Source: Lentinus brumalis
Lineage: Eukaryota; Basidiomycota; Agaricomycetes; Polyporales; Polyporaceae
Length of the DNA: 64,000 nucleotides
Reading direction: 5' to 3'
Assembly (NCBI GenBank): GCA_001792895.1
Contig: MARA01000003.1
Location: 1,860,001-1,924,000, forward strand
Shown here: piece after piece, positions 32,018-41,800 of the stretch
Position numbering within the stretch: position 1 is the first letter of the stretch
Layout: every line of letters starts with the position of its first letter
Position numbers and translations under genes: made by a program
The notes under the pieces: model-generated
What the model was told of the DNA's origin: nothing
What the model saw: the letters and a program-made list of their open reading frames with translations, nothing else
The model's database searches: none

Positions 32018-33502
32018 ATGGGGCTCAAAGACCAGTCCAGTACAACCTCTCCCTCGGCGAATTGGCTCGCACTCCAGAAGGTCCGTTGTCTGTATGTTGC
32101 GCCCATTCGCTCCCTTGCGTGATTTTGATTTCCGTGGGTACACAGAAGATCGCACCAAAGCGTCCGGCCTCGGTCAGCGCGTTTGCTGCGCGCAAGCGGC
32201 GCAAATTGCACAACACATCTGAAACTCGCACTTCCTCTGAGCCAGACACGCCACGCCCGTCGATAGACACTCAGTCATTCCCACGAGGAGCACCAGCTGG
32301 AGAGATGTCGACGATACTTGATGGCCCGGAGGTCAAGAACGGAGAGTCGCTCGCGCAGTTGCGGAGGATGGTGTTCGGCGAGGTTGAGCATACGGCTCAT
32401 CAGAAGCAGTACGTCTAATGTCCTTCCATACATCTATCTACTCATAACGTCGCCATTCCTGCCGTTCTCTCTCCTTTGTCCCGCTCTGCCGCTCGCTACA
32501 GACCTGGCAAATACCTCGCTCTCGACTGCGAGATGGTTGGTGTGGGACTTGAAGGGTCCGAGTCCGTGCTTGCTCGCGTCTCGCTCGTCAACTACCACGG
32601 CCACACCATTCTAGACGCCATAGTCCGACCGCGCGAACGCGTGGTCGACTACCGCACAGAGTTCTCGGGAATACGACCCTCGGACATGGTACACGGTGCG
32701 TTCGCTGGTTCGCCTCCACCGCACCCTCCTTAACATCGTCCCCATCGAGGATGCAGCGAGACCATTCCAAGAGGTTCAGAAGGAGGTCGCCGATCTGCTC
32801 AAAGATCGAATACTGGTCGGACACGCTGTTCACAACGACTTGAAGGCACTCCTGCTCTCCCATCCCCGCCCGCAGACACGCGATACCCAGATTCTTGCAC
32901 ACAAGCACCAAGTCTCTCGCGGACGTCGCCCTGCTTTGCGCCATCTGGTGAAGCAAGAACTTGGCCTAACAATTCAGGGTGGCGAGCACTCTTCGGTACG
33001 TTCTCATGCGTCTCTGTCCGCCGCCGGGCAGCCTGAACTGTAACGCATCGTCGAAAATCCGTAGGTGACCGATGCGCGCGCAACGATGGCGCTCTTCCGT
33101 CTCCACCGCAAGACCTGGGAGAAGAATGCTCGCCCTATGCCATCGTCCTCTACATCTAAGAAACGTCCACGTTCTGCGTCGATCTCCAAATCTGTGAACG
33201 ACCCTCCATCCGTTAGCGAAGGGGAAGACAGAGACGGCGGCGCGGACGCATCGCAAGTCACCGTAGATTCGTCTTCGCGCACGAAGGACAAAGGCAAAGC
33301 AAAACCTAAGGATGCCTTCCCCGGTGGCGGAAGACGCGGCGTGTCCAGTGGGCTGTCGACCATACTGAAGCGCTCCGGTGCGTCGGTCAAGGGGTCACAG
33401 GAGCGGGACAAGGTGAAGTCAAAGAGCAAAAGCAAGGAGAAATGGTGGAAGGACCTTGGAGGAGGCGGCTCCAAGGGCAGTCTGCGTCTGAAAGTCGGCT
33501 GA
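32018..33502 (+). CDS. REX4: RNA exonuclease 4-like DEDDh 3'-5' exonuclease
   Basis: Predicted 398-residue nuclear exonuclease of the REX4/ISG20 type, which in yeast takes part in pre-rRNA processing. Exons 32018-32080, 32146-32408, 32502-32695, 32757-32995 and 33065-33502 join in frame through four 61-93 nt GT-AG introns. The exonuclease domain (about residues 110-255) shows the DEDDh residues: Asp and Glu in LALDCEMVG, Asp in [11 protein letters not shown], and His and Asp in [21 protein letters not shown] is characteristic of REX4. The N-terminus is basic (RKRRKLHN) and the C-terminus is a low-complexity Ser/Lys tail ending KGSLRLKVG. It is the first housekeeping gene to the right of the transposon block. 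The REX4 name is from motif recognition; related REX1/ISG20 members are the main alternative. Confidence 0.88.
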
Positions 33503-33656
33503 GTTAGCTCAGTTCGCGTCGATAGTATTAGCAGGCCTTGTGCGACGTTGATCACGTCTTGCGAGTCGGCTGCTGTATGCAGGGACAAAGACCAGGACAG
33601 CTCGTATGTGCGACTTCGAAGGCTCTATGCAACCTCTATAGGTCGTAACAACTCAT

Positions 33657-33896
33657 GTGCCCAGTGAAATGCTGGTCGTATGCACCCAGATCGTCGTTCA
33701 AGGAGCGTCAGCAGCCGGCGTAGCTGCCGCCATTCGCCACCTCAGTCTCGGTCCAGGCTTGACCTCAGTCACCGGTGCCGTCGCGCCTGCAGGCTTCGCC
33801 AAACTCCACGAGTGCGCGGCAGAGGCGCTCGGGATCTGGTGGAGAGGGCTCTCGCACCTGGTAGAGGGAATGAGTACATACAGTGTGTCTGCATGA
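33657..33896 (+). CDS. Possible small protein, uncertain
   Basis: A 79-codon frame (MPSEMLVVCTQIVVQGA start, Ala/Gly-rich middle, GIWWRGLSHLVEGM end) with a mildly hydrophobic pattern. It has no known domain and no clear intron or promoter, and a second frame overlaps it. It may be an exon of a small gene between REX4 and the glycosyltransferase, or chance. Confidence 0.25.
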   Translation: MPSEMLVVCTQIVVQGASAAGVAAAIRHLSLGPGLTSVTGAVAPAGFAKLHECAAEALGIWWRGLSHLVEGMSTYSVSA

Positions 33897-34185
33897 TGTT
33901 CATATCTCAGCGGTCGGTATGATATGCGGAAGACCTCGATTGGGGACTTGCCGCTCGCGACTGACCCAGGGAATTCTTCGCCCTATCCGCGAAGTTCACC
34001 ATGAGTGCCAGTATTCTGCAGGGTCAGGGGCAAGTCGCCGGACAACACCCACGGATAGGGATGGGAGACTCACTCTACCTCGGGGCCCATGAGCGCTGCA
34101 GCGACCAGTGCACACCACGTAGTGCACCTGGCGAATGCTCTCCTCCGTGGTCTGCTTGCTTGGACGGAGGTACAACGCAGGTCGA

Positions 34186-34600
34186 TTATGGCGTCATAGC
34201 CCCAGATGACCATCCTGCCCGTGACAGTCTGCGTACGCATGAGAGTCGGTTCTTCGAGTAAGGATGCAGGGGCCTTACCTCGGGTTCGACATAGGAAGCT
34301 GTTATGAGGTCGTAGAGACCGTACAAATCTGAACCGGACATGCCAACCATATCCGAGACACTCGCAGCTCTTTCGTCAGCGCATGCCCTAGCTTGCACGC
34401 CGAGCGTACCTGTCAGAATTTTTCCTCTTCCGTCAAAGCACCGGCAGCTCATACCCTACCTTCGCGAAGTGTTCCAGGACCTCGTTATAGAGCTTCTGCT
34501 GTGAGCTTGAGCAGAGCAGGGAGAACTGCAGGGTCCACGGGACTGCGCGGCGGCGGCGACACGTGAACCTTGTCCTCATCGGAAGCAATGGCGTCGAGCG
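34186..34600 (-). CDS. Possible two- or three-exon small gene, uncertain
   Basis: On the minus strand, SSSQQKLYNEVLEHFAK (about 34460-34520) and, after a likely ~50-nt GT-AG intron, ERAASVSDMVGMSGSDLYGL to TASYVEPE, followed by a GTAAGG donor. The amino-acid pattern looks like real protein but I could not make a frame-perfect join, and I do not recognise the family. It could be a decayed gene. Confidence 0.3.
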
Positions 34601-34771
34601 ACGAGCAAAGACGAGTCGGGGACGCGTCGTCGTGGTCGCGGTCGTGGTTGTGCAACTATTCTATTCATCAAAAGATTCACGAAGGCGTTGATCACGCCCG
34701 CCCTGCCAGCCTGTCATTCATACAAAGGTGAGAACACGATCCTTTTAAAAGAGATTCATACTTGTATGCAA

Positions 34772-36049
34772 TTACACATGGAAAACCCCATGCTCCAACC
34801 GATCCTTCCAGCCGCTCCCTAATCCATTCTCCCCACCGTCAATATCGCTGCCCGTAAGTTTGTGCTGGACCACCAAGCTGGGCACGACCGAGAAGGCCCT
34901 GAGTCTGCCGGTCTGGACGAGCCACGCGAACGCCTGGTCGAGAGCCCTCGAGTACGCGAACGGCGGGTACAGCAGGTGCAGCAGGATGCGCCGCGCCCCC
35001 GCGGGGCTGACGGCGTACGCGTGCGTGCACTTGGGCGCAAACGACGGGTGCACGGACATCTTCGGGTACAGCCCAGAAGCCTTCGCGCCTCGCGCACGGA
35101 GTGCCGGATAGCGAGCCTCGTTCGACCAGCAGTGCCCTGGGGGTTATGAGAGGACGGCGGTCTGGGAGCCAGCGCAACACTCACCCAGGAAGACGATATC
35201 CCAGTCATCCGGCAATACACTCCAGACCTCGCGCAGCCTCCCTCGAACGTCCCGCTCCATGTCGACGTCGTCTTCTAGTATGAGCGCAGCGCCACGAGTT
35301 CCGCCACCATCGGAATCGGCCAGAGAGTCGTCGTACGCGGCGACGCGTTGGATGGCGTCGAGATGCGAGTACCAGCAGGCGAACTTTGCGGGCGTGAGCA
35401 GCATGTAGGAGAGCAACGACGGCTTGTACTTGACGCCATGCGTGCGATCTTGCACGGCGCACGTCAGAGGAAGCGACGATGGAGAGATCGCCCGAGACTG
35501 AAGGTCGGCGGATGGACCGGTAGGCTGTGAGGTGTTGTCGGCAAGACCAGGCGCGTGAGCAGATGCATTGAGGGGCGGAGGCACAGGATAGCGGCATGGT
35601 GTTGCGGCAGTGGCGGATAACCAGGGCACGGAAGCGTCCAAAGGGGGCAGAGGTGGCGAGCGGACGACCTGGTCGACATCGGAGCGAGGAGGCCAGTCGA
35701 ACGTCCGAAGGTGGTTGTTCTTCCGAGACAATCTGACGCAGTCGGCGACTTGATCCACAAGAGGGTCTTCAGAGGAGATGGCGTCAACGTAGGTCCAGTC
35801 CAGACTGAGGGCGGCGCGTAGCTGTTGCATGGTCGCACGACGGTCGAGGCGGGTAGGGCGAGAGATCACGAAGACCTGCGAGAAGACACCGAGGGTAGGG
35901 CTGGCCTCGTCGAGCTCAAACGAAGCATCCTGGACAGCGTCGGGTTGGATGCGCAGACTGGTCACGGGGCCACGAGAAGCGGAGAGATAGAGGAAAACAC
36001 CAGACACGAAGAGAGTGAGCAGCACAAGCAACCGTCGTGTCGTCGCCAT
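34772..36049 (-). CDS. Family 25-type glycosyltransferase, type II membrane protein
   Basis: Two exons (36049-35185 and 35136-34772, 48-nt intron) give 409 residues. A short cytoplasmic start (MATTRR) is followed by one membrane segment (LLVLLTLFVSGVFLYLSAS), so it probably sits in the Golgi or ER membrane with the enzyme in the lumen. The catalytic domain matches GT25 ('LPS biosynthesis' family): VFVISRPTRLDRRATM near residue 65, DWTYVDAIS, then the acidic metal/sugar-nucleotide motif LILEDDVDM near residue 260, DWDIVFLG, and after the intron HCWSNEARYP and THAYAVSPAGARRIL. A long Pro/Ser-rich insert lies between the first and second blocks. Donor and acceptor sugars cannot be told from sequence. 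Confidence 0.82.
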
Positions 36050-36270
36050 CCGAGCCTCACAGTCTACGCTAGTAGTACTAGGAGTGAGTGAGAAGAGAGC
36101 AGCCCACCGCCATGTTCATCTCCGGCTGCCCGGGCCGCGAGCCGAGAACAGAGAATAGATTTATAAGAACCGACTATAGCGCTACTGTAAGTAACTCAGG
36201 TAAGTAGATCAATCCTCGCCGACTGCCACCCGGAAATTTCAGCGCGCACGCCTCGCCTCTCTTCCGCACC

Positions 36271-37827
36271 ATGGACACTCCCCCGCACAAGAAACAAAAG
36301 GTCTCCGACTACGTCGAAGCCAAGCCCTCCGCGTGGACAGACTCCGACGACGCACACCTCGAGGTCTCCCTCGCCACCGACAAGCGACGACGCAAACTAC
36401 GCGATGAGCTCCTCGAGGACACCGTAGACGGCCGCGACTACGAACGTCGTCTGCGCCGCCAGTTCGAGAAGATCAACCCCACTCCAGAGTGGGCTACCAA
36501 CGCTCGCAGTCGCGTTCGCGGGCAGCCGCAGGGAAGCGGCCACGGACGTCCACAGACTCCGATGCGGACGAGGAGGACGAAGAGGACGCGGTCGGACTAG
36601 ACAGCCTTCTTGCGGGAACCGGCTCTGTCATCGCGCAGCGACGCGCCAAGGTCCTCGCACAAGGCTCCCTCTCTATCGAACGACTACGCGACGCAAACCT
36701 CTCCGCCAAAGCCGAAGGTGAGGTCAAGGTCGTACAATTCCATCCATCACCCCAAGTACCCATCCTCCTCGTCGCGAGCGCCGACAGACGTCTAAGACTC
36801 TTCAATGTACGAAATCCCCTGTTTCTTGTTCGTCTGTGACACTGACTCTCTCCAGGTCGACGGACATACCAATCCTCATCTGCAAACGCTCCACGTCCCC
36901 TCCCTACCATTCACGAATGCCACCTTCCATCCCAGCGGAACTTCTGTCCTTCTCACCGGTCCACGCCCGTTCTACTACACATATGACCTGCAAACAGGAA
37001 CCACACAACGCTCCCCTCGCGGTCTGTGGGGCACCACCTTCGCGAACACGCCTCAAGCTGCCCAGGATGGCAGTATGGAAATCTGCCAGTTTGATCAGAC
37101 GGGCTCTGTTCTCGCGGTGGCTGGCCGACGAGGCCAAGTACACTTGGTCGACTGGCGTGCAGGAGGCGGCCAGGTCGTAGGAAGCGTCAAGATGAACTCT
37201 GGCGCCAAGTCGCTCTGGTGGGCAGGAGATGAGCTCATGACGCTTGGTGAGGACTCGGAGATATATGTGTGGGATGTAGGCCAACGCCGATGCGTCCGAC
37301 GGTGGAAGGACGAGGGTGGGTATGGCAGCCAAATATTGGCGGGCGACAGGCAAGGGAAGCACCTCGCCGTCGGGTAAGTGCTCTCATTCCTCAGATAGTC
37401 AAGCTGATTGAACCCTTGCAAAGGTCGAAAATCGGCCTCGTGAACGTGTACGGTTCGGACGCAGTGGGATCCAACCATGACGGCAAGCCGAAAGCCTTGA
37501 AAGCTCTTGGTAACCTGACTACCTCCATCACCTCGTTACGATTCAACCACGACTCTCAATTGCTTGCCATGGCGAGCAACGTGAAGAAGGATCAAATGCG
37601 CTTGGTGCGTAGCTGCTCCATCCTGCTCCCTGGTAGTCCATACTGACCTCTACGCTTCCCAGATCCATCTGCCCTCCCTCACCGCTTTCTCCAACTGGCC
37701 CACATCGAGCACACCGCTAGGCCACGTTACGAGTGTGGACTTTTCAGCAGGGAGCGAGTATGTGGCGGTAGGGAACAACCGGGGTCGTGTGTTGCTGTAC
37801 CATCTACGGGACTTTAGCGCGTTGTAG
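36271..37827 (+). CDS. UTP18: U3 snoRNP-associated WD40 protein UTP18
   Basis: Component of the small-subunit processome that assembles 18S rRNA in the nucleolus. Exons 36271-36806, 36856-37373, 37424-37604 and 37663-37827, joined by 49-58 nt introns. The N-terminus has RRLRRQFEKINPTPEW, an acidic stretch (DADEEDEEDAVGLDSLL), then IAQRRAKVLAQGSLSIERLRD and WD40 blades (VKVVQFHPSPQVPILLVASAD, SEIYVWDVG, VTSVDFSAGSEYVAVGNN, in part). Reading is clean except between about 36485 and 36545, where the frame must shift: the assembly lacks one base (or carries two extra), or a 23-nt GT-CAG stretch is removed. Its stop lies 48 bp from that of the convergent TRS33 gene. Confidence 0.85.
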
Positions 37828-37875
37828 GCTTCCTCACCCGGTGTCTCTTTGTCTGGTCTCCGAGAGATCATCCGT

Positions 37876-38791
37876 CTATGACCCTCTGGGCAGCTTGACT
37901 TGGAATGTACCTGCTCGATAGTGAGCCGGCAGACGTTGCCACTGTAGTCATTGACTTACACTGAGGGAGGGTCGTGATCTCGGGCGTGACGGTTGCTTGG
38001 AATCCAAGTCTGATGAGCGCACCACGAATGATCCCCGCAGGCATTGCTGCATACTGCTCGCAGACAGGTCAGTCTTCGCCCGCGGATGACAGGCATGAGA
38101 GCATACCACTTTCGCCCTGCGAAGAGACTCTGCTCGGCCTTCCCATCCGGATATCCGGGTCAGCGGCTTGAACGCATTGTCCTGCAGGACATATACGCCC
38201 TGACTCTAGATGAGCGACGGCACGGAGTCGGGAGACATGCCACACACTCTGTGATTCGTTCTGAGGTTATCGACCTGCTTCTCCCAGCACGCACTCCAGA
38301 GGTCCTTGCAGATGAATTTGATGGCGTCGAGGGTGTCCGAGAAGAGGCCGCGGTCATGGCACAGGCTTGTACGGCGCGTCGGTAATTGGTACACATAGAG
38401 GAAGAGACACGTACCGTTCAGCCATGTTTGCACCGACGTGCATGCCCATAGCCTCCAGGCGGGCGCGCAGCTCCTCGTCCTCGTCCTTGCCGTCCTTGGA
38501 TATCGAGTCCCGCGAGCCGTCGCTGCCATGAGACTGGCGCAGCTGGCTTCCCTTGAGCGCAGGGGGGACAGCGGCGGGTGTGGGCATGAGCCCTGCGTCG
38601 ATCATCTCCTGCTCGACCTTCTTTGCGCGTGCGGACGCGACTGCGGAGGATGCGCGGAGGGTGTTGACCATCTCGATGACGAAGTAGTCCATGGCTGCGC
38701 CGTCGACATAGCGGGGCGGCGGGTCGGCGACGGCGGCGAGGGAGGGGACGGCGGAGGAGGGGCGAGCCTGGAAGGAGCTGCGGGAGGACAT
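37876..38791 (-). CDS. TRS33: TRAPP complex subunit Trs33 (TRAPPC6-like)
   Basis: Bet3-family subunit of the TRAPP tether that activates Rab GTPases in ER-Golgi and Golgi traffic. Five exons (38791-38415, 38365-38248, 38199-38107, 38053-37960, 37910-37876) separated by 47-53 nt introns join cleanly to 238 residues. Motifs: MDYFVIEMVNTLR near the N-terminus, LEAMGMHVGANMAERLC, DTLDAIKFICKDLW, GVYVLQDNAFKPLTRI, then YAAMPAGIIRGALIRLGF and LPQC at the end, all typical of Trs33/TRAPPC6. An insert (about residues 70-110, Ser/Asp-rich) is longer than in yeast. It is head-to-head with UBR1 and tail-to-tail with UTP18. Confidence 0.9.
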
Positions 38792-38891
38792 CGTGGCTCA
38801 GTCCAAGGATGACGCGCGCGAGCCTCAGCCACTTCCTCCTCAGCCACTCTCCTCGTCGTCGTCCTCGTCGTCCTCGTCGTCGTCGGCCACG
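38792..38891. promoter_or_regulatory. Compact bidirectional promoter between TRS33 and UBR1
   Basis: Only 100 bp separate the two ATGs. The UBR1-proximal half is a TCG/TCC triplet run (about 38847-38886). No TATA box is evident. Both genes must take their core promoter and 5' UTR from this space or from within each other's coding region. Confidence 0.6.
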
Positions 38892-41800
38892 ATGAGCAGC
38901 CTCTCGTCGTTCTTTCCCTCTCGCTTTCTCAACTCCATGCACGCAAATCCCCGCGATCGCCAGACAGATCCGCTCTCCCGTCTCCGCTTCACCCTCGAGA
39001 CCATGCCCGGCTCCCGCAAGTACAACTTCACCTCCGCCACTCGCGCAGAGATCCTCGCAGAGCTCTACGACGCATTCTGGGGCCCCTACGCACACCTCTT
39101 CCTCCCAAACTCCAACTCCAGCCTCCCCTGCATGCCACCCTCAGCGAGGTCCAGGCCAGCGCCGGCCAGCTCAAGGAGAACCAGGTCCTCCCCGGACGGC
39201 CGTGTGGCCACATCTTCAAGAAAGGAGAGAGCTGCTTCCGCTGCAAGTGAGTGTCCAGCTTGCACTTGAGCACTGTCAGACGACACTCATCCGTCGCCCA
39301 GGGACTGCGCGCTCGACGACAGCTGCGTCCTATGTTCTCGCTGCTTCGAAGCCACCGATCACACGGACCACAACGTCAGCTTCTTCATCGCACAACAGTC
39401 TGGAGGCTGCTGCGACTGCGGGGACGTCGAGGCCTGGCGCCACCCCATAGACTGTCCCTACCATCCATACACCCCCGAGACCGCAGAGTACGTCTCCGCC
39501 TTCGAGGCCAGCACACTTCTCAACACCCCGAGGGCACACCCAAAGACTCTGACCGGCCAGGACATCCCGCCAGTCAAGAACTATCCCTATCGCGCTTCCG
39601 TCCCCACCGAACTCCGCGAGAGCATCGCGCGGACGATTGGATATGCTCTAGACTTTGTCCTTGACACCCTCGATTCCTCCCCAGACGAGACTGTTGTTCC
39701 CGTCAGTGATCAGGATCTGCGCTCGCAGCCCTCCGGCGACCCGCTTATGCACGACCTCTTCGCGGTCGTGCTCTGGAACGACGACAAGCACTCCGTCGAG
39801 GAGGTGATCGACCTCTTGCACGATATCACAAATCGCCCGCGGGATGAGGCCTCCCAGTTGGTTGACCGCATAGACGACCAGGGCCGTGAGATCATCGAAA
39901 TGTCCACCAACACCGCTCGTCTGCTGGAGATCGCTCAGACCATAGCGCAGATAGACTTGGGTGTCACCGTTCGTCGCGCATACGACACCTTCCGCGAACA
40001 GGTCTCCGCGGTCATCATAGAGTGGCTCTTGGACCTCACGCGCAGCAGATTGAGCACCGATGCCCTGGTCTTGCGGGAGATCCTCGCCCAGGAACTCCTT
40101 TCGCATCGGAGGAATTCATCCATGCTCTCGGCGGCCGATCAGAGTCGCTTGCCTCCGACAGACATTCCTGACGCCACCCGACTGGATTGGTTGTTCTTGT
40201 ACCATGCACGTCTTTGGAAGAAACCTCGCTTGAACCTGAAAGAGATCTATGCTTCTCTCCTGACTCTGGGCCACGAGCACAAGCTGGCAATAGGTAAGTA
40301 AGCTCGTATACACAATGAGCGTTTCCAACATCTTGCCTCTAGCATCACACTTCGCAAGCGTATATCACCGTATCATCGACGCCTACCTGCTCACTGACCG
40401 GGAGGCGGAGACCTCAATCAAGTACTTCGCGCTCCAGCTCTTCACGGTTCCCTCTGTCGCCCTCTACATTGTCCGTCATCACAACATTGTATCGCGGCTT
40501 CTGGCTATCATCGCTGCGTTCTTCACAAATCAGATACTGGACAAACGCATCATATATCCTCCGAACCCCGACGCGGAGATCGACGTGGACACCTTCCCGT
40601 TCAAGTCAAAGCGGTTCATGCCTGTCTTCAGCGACCTGCGCTATCTCTGCCACAACGAGCCCGTTCAGCAGCTCATCGCGCACAACCGCGAGTTCATCAC
40701 CCAATTCGCGAAGACGTGCCAGATCTTCATGTGCATCAACCCTAACAAACGCGCTGCCTCGAGCCACATCGAGTACGAGACAGACGCATGGATCAGTGTC
40801 TTCAACGTCACGCTCTCGTTGTCTCGGGTCATCAAGGTGTACGGAGAAGCCTACTCGAAAGCGACCGTCGGGGACCTCGTTGCCGCCATCAGCACTGTCA
40901 TGCACCACATCCTCATGTGCATCACGGTGGTCGACGACCGTCGCGACATATCCCGTTTCCCTCCTGTCAACTTCCACGAGGTGGTCTACGGAGAGACGAC
41001 CTACAAGATCATCAACTTCGACGTTATGGATGGCTCGATCAGTTTCCACCATTCTCTCCAGTGGCTGTTGGCGGAGCTCTTCAAGCATGTCGATATTCTC
41101 GATGAGTCGTCGCTGCAGACAGTTGGTCTCCGTAGCTTGAGAGACGTCTGTCTCAACAAAGCTAGCGAGGAGGCGATGCTTACCATCATCGACTACCCGC
41201 TGCGAGGTATGTACGTTCTTCGACCGCGTGATAATGTGCTGACAGACCTGTTTAGTGCTCGCCATGATCGCTCAGATCCGCACGGGTCTGTGGGTTCGCA
41301 ACGGTTTCGCCATCCGGGGTCAGCTTCTCCACTACCGTGATTTCATGCTGCGAGAGCTCTGCTATGACCAGGATCTCTTCATCCTCCAGACCGCTCTCGT
41401 GGTGCTTGATCCGAATACGGTCATCGTCAGTATGCTCGATCGGTTCCAACTCCTCGGGTACTTCTCCGGTGCCACGCTCCACCCTTCGTACGATACCTCT
41501 CACCTCTCCGGCATGGTGGAGGAGTTCCTCTACGTTCTGGTCACGGTCCTCACGGAAACCGCCAGCGCGACGAAGATGCCTTTGCCTGACGCGATACGGA
41601 GGGAGATCGTGCACGCGCTCGCTGTCGGCCCCTGCACCTTCACCGACCTCGTCAAGCGAGTAGCTGAACGGATGGTGGACGACGTCTGCTTCGAGCGCGT
41701 GCTCAAGGAAGTCGCGAACTTCAAGCCTCCGGAGTCTACTACAGACTTCGGCACGTACGAGCTCAAGGACGAGGCTTTTGACGAGGTCAACCCCTTCTTC

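Noticed and set aside
38418..39095. 225-codon minus-strand frame across TRS33 and UBR1
   Set aside because: It runs across the shared promoter and antisense to UBR1 exon 1; Arg/Gly-rich composition is typical of an out-of-frame read.
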